Assembly: GCA_944382705.1 (NCBI GenBank) | Contig: CALWNE010000047.1 | Span: forward strand, 1-7,322 | Direction of reading: 5' to 3' | From: an uncultured Allofournierella sp. | GTDB lineage: Bacteria > Bacillota > Clostridia > Oscillospirales > Ruminococcaceae | Length of the DNA: 7,322 nucleotides | Part shown: positions 1 to 6,251 of the stretch, piece after piece | Layout: each line of letters opens with the position of its first letter | Numbering within the stretch: the stretch's first letter is position 1 | The notes under the pieces: generated by a model | What the model was told of the DNA's origin: nothing | Seen by the model: the letters and a program-made list of their open reading frames with translations, nothing else | Database searches by the model: none | Program-made: the position numbers and the translations under genes

Positions 1-76
1 GGCAAACGGTCCAGATTGCGCGAAAATACGCCCAACATTTCGCTGCTTTTTCCATCTTCCTTCTTGTTTACAAACC
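1..76. other. Edge segment without a supported gene
   Basis: No frame on either strand in this edge piece gives a recognisable protein. On the minus strand, ATG codons at 55 and at 38 open short frames that leave the window after fewer than 20 codons. The second would begin MLGVFSRNLDRL. Neither has a well-spaced ribosome site: the AAGGA lies only a few bases before the first ATG and about 19 bases before the second. The segment could be the start of a further minus-strand gene downstream of the kinase, or plain intergenic DNA. Confidence 0.3.
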
Positions 77-114
77 AAAAACCTGCTCTGGTCTGATTGC
101 CAAAGCAGGTTTTT
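77..114. terminator. Bidirectional intrinsic terminator
   Basis: The stem pairs AACCTGCT (80-87) with AGCAGGTT (104-111). It can be prolonged inward, past a C-A mismatch, by TGG/CCA (89-91 with 100-102), leaving an 8-nt loop. It is flanked by A's on the left and T's on the right, so an RNA in either direction ends in about five U's. On the minus strand it lies about 50 nt past the kinase stop codon, and it is the better of the two hairpins for ending that operon because the nearer one has only three U's in that direction. Confidence 0.7.
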
Positions 115-124
115 CTACAAGCTG

Positions 125-159
125 AAATGGCAGAGGAATTATTCCTCTGCCATTTTTTT
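125..159. terminator. Strong hairpin beside the kinase stop codon
   Basis: A 14-bp perfect stem (125-138 with 142-155, core GGCAGAGGAA) closes a TTA loop. On the plus strand the stem runs into seven T's (153-159), a classic intrinsic terminator. On the minus strand it starts a few bases after the kinase stop codon at 162-164 but is followed only by TTTCAG, so it would act there more as a 3' end stabiliser or partial terminator. With the hairpin at 77-114 it makes a tandem pair that would block transcription from either side. Confidence 0.75.
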
Positions 160-161
160 AT

Positions 162-1868
162 TTAGTTGGAATCAGATTGCTCCACCTCGTCCAGAGCACT
201 CACAGGCAGCGAGCAGCTGGCAGGGAAGTACAAACGGATGGAAGTTCCCACACCGGGAGCACTCTCCAGTTCGATGCGTGCGTGGTGGTAGGCAGCGCTA
301 TGCTTAACAATGGAAAGCCCCAGTCCGGTGCCGCCAATGGCCTTGGAATGGCTCTTGTCCACACGGTAAAAGCGTTCAAATACCCGGTCGTGATCCTCGG
401 CAGGAATACCAATTCCGTCGTCTTTCACCTCCAGCACCGGCCCGTTGGGGGTGTTGGAAACCTTCACCCATACATGACCGCCCGGCCGGTTGTATTTTAC
501 AGCGTTTTCGCACAGGTTGAACAGCATTTCTTCCAATACCGGGCGCACCCCTCGGATTACCACAGGCGGCCCGTCCACAACCAGCTGCACCTGTTGGGCA
601 GTGGCGGCTGTTTCCAAGCTAACCACAATGGTTTTGGCAAGAAGGGTCAAATCCACCGGAATGGCAGAATAGGGAATGGAGTTTTCATCCAGCTGAGACA
701 GTTTAATGATATCTCCCACTAAATGAATCAACCGCTGAGATTCATCGTAGATTTTGGCTGCAAAAGGCGCCACATCCTGGGGGTCCACCAATCCGTTCTT
801 CATAATCTCCGCAATGCCGGAGATGGAGGTAAGAGGGGTTTTTAATTCGTGGGATACATTGGCACTGAATTCCCGGCGCAGGGTTTCCCGCTGGTGCTTT
901 TCGGTTACATCCAAAAGTACAATAACCGTTCCAGCCAGCATATCCTGCTGGTATACCGGGTTGGCAAACAGCTGGCACATCTTACCATACAAGGGAATAA
1001 TGGTTTCGTTGTGATGGCCTTCCAGAGCGTCCTGAATGGCCCGGTTCAGTTCGGGAATGGGGCTGTTGGTCATATCCCGCCCAGACAGAGAGCTGGAGGC
1101 GTGAAGAAGCTGCCCAGCACTGCTGTTGTGGGAAAGAACTCGGCCGCTGCAATCCAACACCAAAAAGCCCTCTTTCATGTTTTCGGTAATGGAAGCAAAC
1201 TGTTGCTGCTGCTGGCTCAGTTCAATCATCTGAGCTTTGATTTGCCGGTTTTGGTGGTTCAGTCGCCGCAGAAGGGGAGAAAGCTCCTCGTACTCCTTGG
1301 AAATCTGGGGGTTTTCCAAATCAATGTTGTTCAGGGGGCGGGTCAGCCGAACTGCCACCCAAAATGCAATGACGGCACTGAGTAATGCAGCGGCAATCAG
1401 CATAATCAGGATGGGGCGTATCATCAAAAACAACATCCCCATACCGGAGTACTGGGTGCAGGAAATGCGCAGCACATTGCCGTTTTCCAGCCGAACGGCA
1501 CGGTAAAGAGTTTTTTCCTGCAATGTTTTAGAGTACCGGGAACTCTGCCCCTGCCCCGTTGCAAGAGCCTGCTGAACCTCCTCTCGTTCCCGATGGTTGT
1601 CCATGGAGGCAAAATCTGCGGCACTGTCAAACAAAACAGTCCCGTCCGGGGCAATCAGGGTGGCGCGGTTTTTTCCGTAATCATAGCTGGTCAGGTAGTC
1701 CTGGCCCATCTGGTCGGCGGCTTGGGCCAGATAATGCAGCTCCACCGAAAGTTCATCGCCGATGCGATTTTCAAAGTATGGCAGCAAAATGGCAGTAAAA
1801 AACAGCATACAGAGTGCCATGGAAGCAAGGGTAACCCCCAAAATGGCATTAAAAATCCGCTTGGTCAT
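162..1868 (-). CDS. phoR: PhoR-like membrane sensor histidine kinase
   Basis: This is a 568-residue two-component sensor kinase. TM1 is at about 7-29 and TM2 at about 152-173. They flank an extracellular domain of about 120 residues with the PhoR-type pattern: ATLIAPDGTVLFDS, then MDNHRERE, then LYRAV..LENGNVLRIS. A degenerate HAMP-like linker (174-223, ending in a QQQQQ run) leads to a PAS domain (about 224-325, ENMKEGFLVLD). Next come the HisKA H-box FSANVSHELKTP with phosphoacceptor H340, and an ATPase domain with N-box N451/N455, G1 DDGIGIP (483-489), F-box FERFYRVD and G2 GGTGLGLSIVKH (512-523). All catalytic motifs are intact. The start is set by GGGAG eight bases upstream; an upstream in-frame start at 1928 lies inside the regulator gene and is less likely. 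The gene overlaps the regulator stop by ATGA, so the two are translationally coupled. The phosphate role is inferred from domain pattern only; no pst genes are in the window. Confidence 0.9.
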   Translation of the reverse strand: MTKRIFNAILGVTLASMALCMLFFTAILLPYFENRIGDELSVELHYLAQAADQMGQDYLTSYDYGKNRATLIAPDGTVLFDSAADFASMDNHREREEVQQALATGQGQSSRYSKTLQEKTLYRAVRLENGNVLRISCTQYSGMGMLFLMIRPILIMLIAAALLSAVIAFWVAVRLTRPLNNIDLENPQISKEYEELSPLLRRLNHQNRQIKAQMIELSQQQQQFASITENMKEGFLVLDCSGRVLSHNSSAGQLLHASSSLSGRDMTNSPIPELNRAIQDALEGHHNETIIPLYGKMCQLFANPVYQQDMLAGTVIVLLDVTEKHQRETLRREFSANVSHELKTPLTSISGIAEIMKNGLVDPQDVAPFAAKIYDESQRLIHLVGDIIKLSQLDENSIPYSAIPVDLTLLAKTIVVSLETAATAQQVQLVVDGPPVVIRGVRPVLEEMLFNLCENAVKYNRPGGHVWVKVSNTPNGPVLEVKDDGIGIPAEDHDRVFERFYRVDKSHSKAIGGTGLGLSIVKHSAAYHHARIELESAPGVGTSIRLYFPASCSLPVSALDEVEQSDSN

Positions 1869-2542
1869 ACGCCGCTCTCCCGAATGCGGTAGCCGGTACC
1901 CCGAACCGTTTCGATGTAGCTGCCGCAATCACCCAGCTTCTGGCGCAGAGTGCGGATGTGTACATCCACAGTACGGCTTTCTGCCTCAAAGGTATAGCCC
2001 CAAATCTGGTTCAGCAATTTCTCACGGGTAAACACAATGCCTGGCTGCTGCATGAGCATGCTCAGCAGCTCAAACTCCTTGTGGGTCAGGGAGATTTCGG
2101 TTTCATTCACAAACACCTGATGCCGGGCGGGGTAAAGGGTCAGGCTTCCCACCTGGAATTCTTCCGGAGCCGTTTGGGGTTTGGCGCGGCGCAGCAGTGC
2201 GTTCACACGGGCCACAAGCTCCATCATGCCAAAGGGCTTGGCAATGTAATCATCGGCGCCGTTGTCCAGCCCTGTAACCCGGTCGTATTCGCTGCCCTTG
2301 GCAGTGAGCATAATCACCGGCAGCTGTGCAGTGGCAGAGTTGGCTCGCAGCCGCTTCAGAATGGACATACCGTCCTCCTGGGGCAGCATAATATCCAGCA
2401 GCAGCAGGTCGGGCTGTTCCTGCTCCATTCTGGCCCAGAAGTCCGAAGGAAGTTCAAATCCAATGGCTTCATGGCCGGAACGGTTGAGGGTGTAGGTTAC
2501 CAGTTCCCGGATGCTGTTGTCATCTTCCAGAATATAAATCAT
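1865..2542 (-). CDS. phoP: OmpR/PhoB-family response regulator, cognate to the PhoR-like kinase
   Basis: This is a 225-residue DNA-binding response regulator. The receiver domain (about 1-115) has the acidic pair D7/D8, phosphoacceptor D50 in LLLLDIMLP, switch residues T80 (MLTAKG) and Y99, and K102 in YIAKPF. The winged-helix domain (about 125-222) contains LTHKEFELLSMLMQQPG, REKLLNQIWGY, the recognition-helix stretch SRTVDVHIRTLRQKL and the wing ETVRGTGYRI. Length and motifs are normal for the family. The start at 2542 is preferred because AAGGAG lies nine bases before it. An in-frame ATG at 2569 would add nine residues that consist of this ribosome site. It is the first gene of the operon and overlaps the kinase by ATGA. 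A PhoP-box-like element upstream suggests it controls itself. WalR- or SrrA-type assignment cannot be excluded from sequence alone. Confidence 0.92.
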   Translation of the reverse strand: MIYILEDDNSIRELVTYTLNRSGHEAIGFELPSDFWARMEQEQPDLLLLDIMLPQEDGMSILKRLRANSATAQLPVIMLTAKGSEYDRVTGLDNGADDYIAKPFGMMELVARVNALLRRAKPQTAPEEFQVGSLTLYPARHQVFVNETEISLTHKEFELLSMLMQQPGIVFTREKLLNQIWGYTFEAESRTVDVHIRTLRQKLGDCGSYIETVRGTGYRIRESGV

Positions 2543-2589
2543 GGGAATTCGCTCCTTTTCTATGGGCATATCTAGTTCACTCTCTTTTA

Positions 2590-2618
2590 ACTATAAAGCA
2601 TCCTGCCTTTATTTGCAC
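2590..2618 (-). promoter_or_regulatory. Promoter of the regulator-kinase operon
   Basis: Reading the minus strand, TATAGT (2595-2590) is a good -10. Seventeen bases upstream the -35 position reads GTGCAA, a poor match to TTGACA. A weak -35 under an upstream repeat element is what an activator-dependent promoter looks like. Predicted transcription start is near 2583, giving a leader of about 40 nt to the ATG at 2542. Confidence 0.5.
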
Positions 2619-2627
2619 GGATTTCTC

Positions 2628-2644
2628 TGTAAAAAATTCGTAAA
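2628..2644 (-). promoter_or_regulatory. PhoP-box-like direct repeat
   Basis: On the minus strand TTTACG (2644-2639), five bases, then TTTACA (2633-2628) make two hexamers with an 11-bp period. The B. subtilis PhoP dimer site is TT(A/T/C)ACA repeated with about five bases between. A further T-run one period upstream (2655-2650) is only a loose match. The element sits about 10 bp upstream of the weak -35, a fitting place for an activator. The surrounding DNA is A/T-rich, so a chance match is possible. Confidence 0.4.
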
Positions 2645-2687
2645 AATCAAAAAAATCTTAGGTTGCTTTGGCCAGGTTCGGAAAAGA

Positions 2688-2724
2688 AAAACTGACATGG
2701 CCTAACAAAAGCCATGTCAGTTTT
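2688..2724 (-). terminator. Intrinsic terminator after the DHHW gene
   Basis: A 14-bp perfect stem, AAAACTGACATGGC (2688-2701) with GCCATGTCAGTTTT (2711-2724), closes a 9-nt loop. On the minus strand the stem runs into TTTTTCTTTT. It lies about 30 nt past the stop codon of the DHHW gene and ends the MBOAT-DHHW transcript, insulating it from the regulator operon promoter about 90 bp further on. Confidence 0.85.
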
Positions 2725-2754
2725 AAAAGATGCTTCAAGGCGGGGAGAAGTGCA

Positions 2755-3906
2755 TCAGCGAACAGCCAAACCGTTTAAATCGTTGCTGGATTTAAAGGTT
2801 TGGAAGTTGAACAACAGCAGAATGTTGTCGTAACCTTCCTGCTGGGCAAGCTCCTGAATGCTGAGTTTATAGCCACGGGGGTCGATAACGCCAATGCGCT
2901 CATAGTTTGCACACAGGAAGGGCACAAAGCTGTTGGCATAGCTATCCTTCACAACCAGAATGCTGCCCTCGCCATTGCCCTGAATGGTGGTGTAGCCGTT
3001 GTTGCCGTACAGGAAAGCGGCGTATTTATCCACCGTGTCAAATTTTTCGGTATCGTACAACCCGGCAGTGAAGGACTCGGTCAAATTCAGCTGGGAGTCA
3101 ATGTTCCACACCGTCAGCTGGTTAGGCAGTTCCAAATAATCCAGGGTGTCCGGCTGCGTTTTCCAGTACAACGCTTTTGCGTAGGTGGTGCCATAAAAAT
3201 CCGGTACCTGGGTGAAATCCTGTTGGGTTACCTCCAGGGGGTCCAGCCCCTCACGGGAGCAGAATTGGCGATAGGCCAGGTATGCGCCCCAGGTGGTCCA
3301 GTGATGGTCGGTGCTGTAATAAAGCTTGTCCGCTTTTGCAGCTTCAAAGGGCTGGCGCAAGTCCAGCACATGGTCTTGGCCCACTGCGTCAAAAATAGTG
3401 TCCAGGGCGGTGTTTTCATCCAGCATGGGGGTGCCGGCAGGCAGTTCCTCCTGGTAGATAAGGCTGGCAGAGGGAGCAAGCATCAAAGTGACCTTTCCGG
3501 GGAAATTCTCCGCAAACTGCTGCACCAGAAGGGTGTTCTTGTTCAGCAGTTTTTCCTCGTTGTTGGTCAAACCAAACATCTTGGTGAACAGCGCATCGTT
3601 TTTGCCAATTACAGCGCCGCCAATCTCCACCTTTTGAAACAGCAGCCGCTCGCTCAAGCTTTGCAGTTTCATCCAGGTATCACGAAATACCACCTGGTCT
3701 TTGGTGTAGCTGTCGTAATCCGCAGTCCATTTGTTCTGTATCAGCTGGCTCAGGCTAAAAGCAGGGAACTGGTTCAGCTGGCGGCGCTCCAAATCAGAAT
3801 AGCTGCGCTTGGGCCAAAGTCCATCCAGCACCATGAAGCCAACCAGAAACAGAAAAAACAGCACCAACAGAGGGTACCGGAGCAATTCTTTGCATTTTTC
3901 TTTCAT
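2755..3906 (-). CDS. DHHW-family (AlgJ/AlgX-like) membrane-anchored SGNH-type acyltransferase partner
   Basis: This is a 383-residue protein with a single N-terminal membrane anchor (about 12-30), after which the chain should lie outside the cell. The first part shows the family pattern YDSYTKDQVVFRDTWMKLQS. The signature TDHHW is at 199-203. By analogy to AlgJ/AlgX (Asp-x-His plus a C-terminal Ser), D200 and H202 are the likely acid-base pair, and S322 in VVKDSYANSF is the likely nucleophile. Members act with an MBOAT protein to acetylate or otherwise acylate an exported polysaccharide. The gene starts 12 bp after the MBOAT stop, in the same reading frame, with GGAGG seven bases before its ATG and overlapping the MBOAT stop region, so coupled translation is likely. 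The target polymer cannot be told from sequence. All key residues are present and the length is normal. Confidence 0.88.
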   Translation of the reverse strand: MKEKCKELLRYPLLVLFFLFLVGFMVLDGLWPKRSYSDLERRQLNQFPAFSLSQLIQNKWTADYDSYTKDQVVFRDTWMKLQSLSERLLFQKVEIGGAVIGKNDALFTKMFGLTNNEEKLLNKNTLLVQQFAENFPGKVTLMLAPSASLIYQEELPAGTPMLDENTALDTIFDAVGQDHVLDLRQPFEAAKADKLYYSTDHHWTTWGAYLAYRQFCSREGLDPLEVTQQDFTQVPDFYGTTYAKALYWKTQPDTLDYLELPNQLTVWNIDSQLNLTESFTAGLYDTEKFDTVDKYAAFLYGNNGYTTIQGNGEGSILVVKDSYANSFVPFLCANYERIGVIDPRGYKLSIQELAQQEGYDNILLLFNFQTFKSSNDLNGLAVR

Positions 3907-3918
3907 ACCATACCCTCC

Positions 3919-5343
3919 TCAAAAACGGAAATACAGGAACGGGCTATTGGTGGAAGCCACAATGTAAGTAATGGAAAGCAGCAGAAGGGCAAATACCACC
4001 AAAATTTTGAGTGCAGTGTGCTTTTTGAGCCATTCGTAAAAACGGATGGGCAGGGGGGTGCAGCACACAATGGCCACCAGCAAAATAACCCCATAATTGC
4101 GCAGGAAATAAAGGCAGGAAACACCGCCAGAGGGAATAAACAGCTTTTGGAACAACAGTCCCAAGCCTACGCCCGGTTCGTTGCCCACAAAGAGTGCCCA
4201 GCCCACAGCAACAAGCGCCAGGGTGTAGAGGTGGGGCCAGAACTTACCGTTTTTAAGATGGGGCAGCAAAAAGATTTTTTCAATGCACAGCAGCACAAAG
4301 TAGTAGATGCCCCACAGAACAAAGTTCCAGTCGGCACCATGCCAGATACCGGTAAGGATCCATACCACAAACATATTGAAAATCTGGCGTTTGAGACCAC
4401 GGCGGTTGCCGCCCAGGGGAATGTACACATATTCCTTAAACCAGCTGGAAAGGGTGATATGCCAGCGGCGCCAGAATTCGGTGATGCTGCGGGAGATGTA
4501 GGGCATTTCAAAGTTCATGGGGAAGTCAAAGCCCATCATCTTGCCCATGCCGATGCCCATGAGAGAGTAGCCGGAAAAGTCGAAATACAGCTGGAGCGAG
4601 TAAGCAACAAGACCCAGCCATACCAAAGGAGTGCTGGCGTTGGCAAGGCCCACGCCGGCAGAAGAAAGTGTATCGCCGCTGTAAGTACCAATAATATCGT
4701 ACCAAAGATGGCTCACAGTATCTGCAATCAGGACCTTTTTTGCCAGGCCAAAGATGAATAAGCAGATGCCCTCCTCAATTTGCTTTAAATTGTAGCGGTT
4801 TTTGTATACATGCAGCTGCTCGGCCACATCCCGATATTTTACAATGGGGCCGGCAATCAGCTGAGGGAACATGACCACATAGGCACCAAAATCAATAATG
4901 TTGCGTTCCGCAGGTACATCCCGACGGTACACATCAATGGAGTAGCTCATGGTCTGGAAGGTGTAAAAGCTAATGCCCAGCGGCAGCACGGTGGCGGCTT
5001 CCACCAAACCAATGGAGGTACCCAGCAGGCCGTTTACACTGGAAATCAGGAAGTTGGTATATTTGAAGAATACCAGCATGGAAAGGCTGCCCACCACCGA
5101 GAGCACCAAAAACAGCTTGCGCATTTTGGGGTCGTGATCAAATTTTTGAATGGCAAGGCCGCAGAAGTAGTTGATTAAAATCAACACCAGCATGATGGGG
5201 AAGAACCGAACCTCACCCCAGGAATAAAACACCAGACTGCACATAAACAGTGCCAGATTCTTGAATTTGTAGGGGGCGAGATAGTACAGTCCCAGAGAAA
5301 TGGGCAAAAATCTAAATAAAAACAGTATTGTGCTAAATAGCAA
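3919..5343 (-). CDS. MBOAT-family O-acyltransferase (AlgI/DltB-like)
   Basis: This is a 474-residue polytopic membrane protein, hydrophobic along most of its length. It opens with the typical AlgI/DltB N-terminus (LFLFRFLPISLGLYYLAP, then SLVFYSWGE). The core holds the conserved FDFSGYSLMGIGMGKMMGFDFPMNF stretch in several pieces, EFWRRWHITLSSWFKEYVYIPLGGNR (H295), and LTGIWHGADWNFVLWG with the putative catalytic H335. The family moves an acyl group from a cytoplasmic donor across the membrane to an extracytoplasmic partner. The DHHW gene directly downstream is that likely partner. The start is TTG at 5343, ten bases after AAAGGAG (5360-5354). No ATG lies near the expected N-terminus, and homologues begin with this hydrophobic block. 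A weak start codon and a terminator hairpin just upstream both predict low expression. The specific substrate, alginate-like glycan, teichoic acid or other, is unknown. Confidence 0.92.
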   Translation of the reverse strand: MLFSTILFLFRFLPISLGLYYLAPYKFKNLALFMCSLVFYSWGEVRFFPIMLVLILINYFCGLAIQKFDHDPKMRKLFLVLSVVGSLSMLVFFKYTNFLISSVNGLLGTSIGLVEAATVLPLGISFYTFQTMSYSIDVYRRDVPAERNIIDFGAYVVMFPQLIAGPIVKYRDVAEQLHVYKNRYNLKQIEEGICLFIFGLAKKVLIADTVSHLWYDIIGTYSGDTLSSAGVGLANASTPLVWLGLVAYSLQLYFDFSGYSLMGIGMGKMMGFDFPMNFEMPYISRSITEFWRRWHITLSSWFKEYVYIPLGGNRRGLKRQIFNMFVVWILTGIWHGADWNFVLWGIYYFVLLCIEKIFLLPHLKNGKFWPHLYTLALVAVGWALFVGNEPGVGLGLLFQKLFIPSGGVSCLYFLRNYGVILLVAIVCCTPLPIRFYEWLKKHTALKILVVFALLLLSITYIVASTNSPFLYFRF

Positions 5344-5353
5344 GCAAAGTCCA

Positions 5354-5360
5354 CTCCTTT
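5354..5360 (-). promoter_or_regulatory. Ribosome site deciding the TTG start of MBOAT
   Basis: AAAGGAG on the minus strand lies ten bases before TTG at 5343-5341. It begins only a few bases after the T-tract of the preceding hairpin. No ATG or GTG in this frame is correctly placed, which makes TTG the best start. Confidence 0.7.
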
Positions 5361-5364
5361 ACAC

Positions 5365-5393
5365 CAAAAAGCCGGTGCATATTGCACCGGCTT
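5365..5393 (-). terminator. Terminator or attenuator between lipoprotein and MBOAT genes
   Basis: An 11-bp perfect stem (5369-5379 with 5383-5393, core GCCGGTGCA/TGCACCGGC) closes a 3-nt TAT loop. On the minus strand it is followed by TTTTTGGTG. By structure it is a sound intrinsic terminator for the DUF4358 gene, whose stop codon lies about 30 nt earlier. Only about 20 nt separate the T-tract from the MBOAT start, which leaves no room for a promoter. It must therefore leak, or an internal promoter must lie within the lipoprotein gene. Confidence 0.8.
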
Positions 5394-5422
5394 GGCAGGT
5401 ATTTATGCCATGGGCAGGTCGA

Positions 5423-5905
5423 TTATTTCAGGGCCTCGTCCAGAGCAGTATCGATCTGAGCGTAATCAGCGCCGTTGGTGTTGGCCACTACCAGAACCAG
5501 GTAATCGCCCTTCTGCACAATGCGGGCGTCCTTGGCAGCAGCTTCCTTATCGGCAAATTCGGCGTACAGGCCGCCGGTGGAAATGTTGGTTTTGTAAGCT
5601 TCCAGCTCGGTCTTTACACTGTCGGCTTTGCCGGAAACGGCCTTGATGGCAACAATGAGAGCACTGTCGGCCTGGTCGTTGGTTACCTTGCCGGCGTATT
5701 CCTCTACATTTTCCTTGGTAAGCATCATATCCAGGGTAATGAAGTTGTCGTCTACCTCACGGGCGTTGGCCACGGGGTTTACGGCTTCTACCGCAGAAAC
5801 AATGGAGTTCAGGTCGTAGGCATTGGCTTTCTGAGAGCCACCGCAGGCGGCCAGGGTAAGTGTGAGCACAGCACAGGCTAAAATTGCGGCAAATACTTTT
5901 TTCAT
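5423..5905 (-). CDS. DUF4358-family lipoprotein
   Basis: This is a 160-residue predicted lipoprotein. Residues 1-20 are a signal peptide (MKK, hydrophobic core) ending in the lipobox LAAC, with C21 as the lipidated cysteine followed by GGS. The mature part is acidic and alanine-rich, with the pattern of DUF4358: a conserved early segment (DLNSIVSAVEAV), a central ALIVAIKAVSGKADSVKTELEAYK and a C-terminal RIVQKGDYLVLVVA, then a last helix. The start at 5905 is set by AAAGGAG eight bases before ATG; an ATG seven codons upstream is less well placed. No enzymatic motif is seen. The same-strand MBOAT and DHHW genes follow, and from general knowledge such lipoproteins are often found near this pair in Clostridia. 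It may be an extracytoplasmic accessory of the acylation machine, but that is inference. Confidence 0.85.
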   Translation of the reverse strand: MKKVFAAILACAVLTLTLAACGGSQKANAYDLNSIVSAVEAVNPVANAREVDDNFITLDMMLTKENVEEYAGKVTNDQADSALIVAIKAVSGKADSVKTELEAYKTNISTGGLYAEFADKEAAAKDARIVQKGDYLVLVVANTNGADYAQIDTALDEALK

Positions 5906-5964
5906 GGTAAAGTCTCCTTTATGCATCCGATTTTTAAAATTCCTTAATGCAAAGTGTAAGTTCG

Positions 5965-5993
5965 ATTTTACTCCATCTACAGATAGAATGCAA
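5965..5993 (-). promoter_or_regulatory. Sigma-A-type promoter of the lipoprotein gene
   Basis: On the minus strand TTGCAT (5993-5988), a 17-bp spacer and TAAAAT (5970-5965) give a near-consensus housekeeping promoter. The -10 lies 59 bp upstream of the ATG at 5905. The spacer contains a small inverted repeat, ATCT-GT-AGAT. This is the only good promoter I see for the lipoprotein-MBOAT-DHHW cassette. Confidence 0.6.
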
Positions 5994-6025
5994 GATTTCC
6001 CCCATAGTGTGACAAAAAAATTAAA

Positions 6026-6052
6026 AGTTTATTCATATTAAACTGGAGTTTA
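6026..6052. repeat. AGTTTA repeats, possible operator
   Basis: AGTTTA at 6026-6031 is repeated at 6047-6052, exactly 21 bp apart (two helical turns). Its inverse, TAAACT, is at 6039-6044. The first and the inverse copy form a 6-bp inverted repeat around seven bases. The cluster lies between the two divergent promoters and could be a regulator site, but A/T-rich hexamers recur by chance in such DNA. Confidence 0.3.
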
Positions 6053-6085
6053 CAGCAAATGTTTTGCTTTCACAGCTTTTTATCT

Positions 6086-6114
6086 GTACTTGATGGGGCT
6101 GGATGTGGTATAAT
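6086..6114 (+). promoter_or_regulatory. Extended -10 promoter of the PBP gene
   Basis: TATAAT (6109-6114) is a perfect -10 with the extended TG at 6106-6107 one base upstream. At the -35 position only GTACTT or TACTTG is found, which is weak, as is common for extended -10 promoters. The start of transcription would be near 6121. Confidence 0.55.
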
Positions 6115-6151
6115 AACTTGGTATCCGCAAAAGCCGGAGCTATAACCGGTG

Positions 6152-6207
6152 TGCTTTTTCAAAAAAAGCAGGCAAGGTGCGGCCCGCTGTAAATCGGCCT
6201 GGGCTGC
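6152..6207 (+). other. Structured part of the PBP leader
   Basis: Two hairpins can form in the RNA. TGCTTTTT (6152-6159) pairs with AAAAAGCA (6163-6170) around three bases. GCGGCCC (6179-6185) pairs with GGGCTGC (6201-6207) with one G-U pair around 15 bases. Neither is followed by a U-tract, so they are not terminators. I recognise no known riboswitch class here. Confidence 0.35.
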
Positions 6208-6243
6208 GGCGGAGCAACATCAAAACGAATTATTCCGCAAAGT

Positions 6244-6251
6244 TAAGGAGG
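6244..6251 (+). promoter_or_regulatory. Full-match Shine-Dalgarno for the PBP gene
   Basis: TAAGGAGG matches the anti-Shine-Dalgarno end of 16S rRNA at all eight positions. Eight bases after it comes the codon ATC at 6260, in frame with the PBP. The only ATG nearby (6270) is 18 bases away and out of frame. Confidence 0.65.

Noticed and set aside
1..55. Possible 5' end of a further minus-strand gene (ATG at 55 or 38)
   Set aside because: Fewer than 20 codons are visible, the ribosome site spacing is poor for both ATGs, and the segment lies beyond terminators. It is too little to call a gene.
1194..1216. CTG/CAG triplet run coding for the QQQQQ stretch of the kinase
   Set aside because: It is only a few repeats, in a linker before the PAS domain, where polar glutamine-rich helices are common. 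There is no evidence for phase variation.
1958..2575. Plus-strand open frame of 205 codons opposite the response regulator
   Set aside because: It lies antisense to a gene with intact receiver and winged-helix motifs; its own translation is unrecognisable.
2800..4761. An open plus-strand frame of 653 codons antisense to the DHHW and MBOAT genes
   Set aside because: It lies in a frame opposite two clearly recognised genes that share one phase. It stays open because those genes seldom use the codons whose complement is a stop. Its translation resembles no family and no ribosome site precedes it.
6152..6170. Hairpin TGCTTTTT/AAAAAGCA as a terminator in the PBP leader
   Set aside because: The stem is A/T-rich and is followed by GGCAAGG rather than a T-tract, so it cannot act as an intrinsic terminator in the plus direction.
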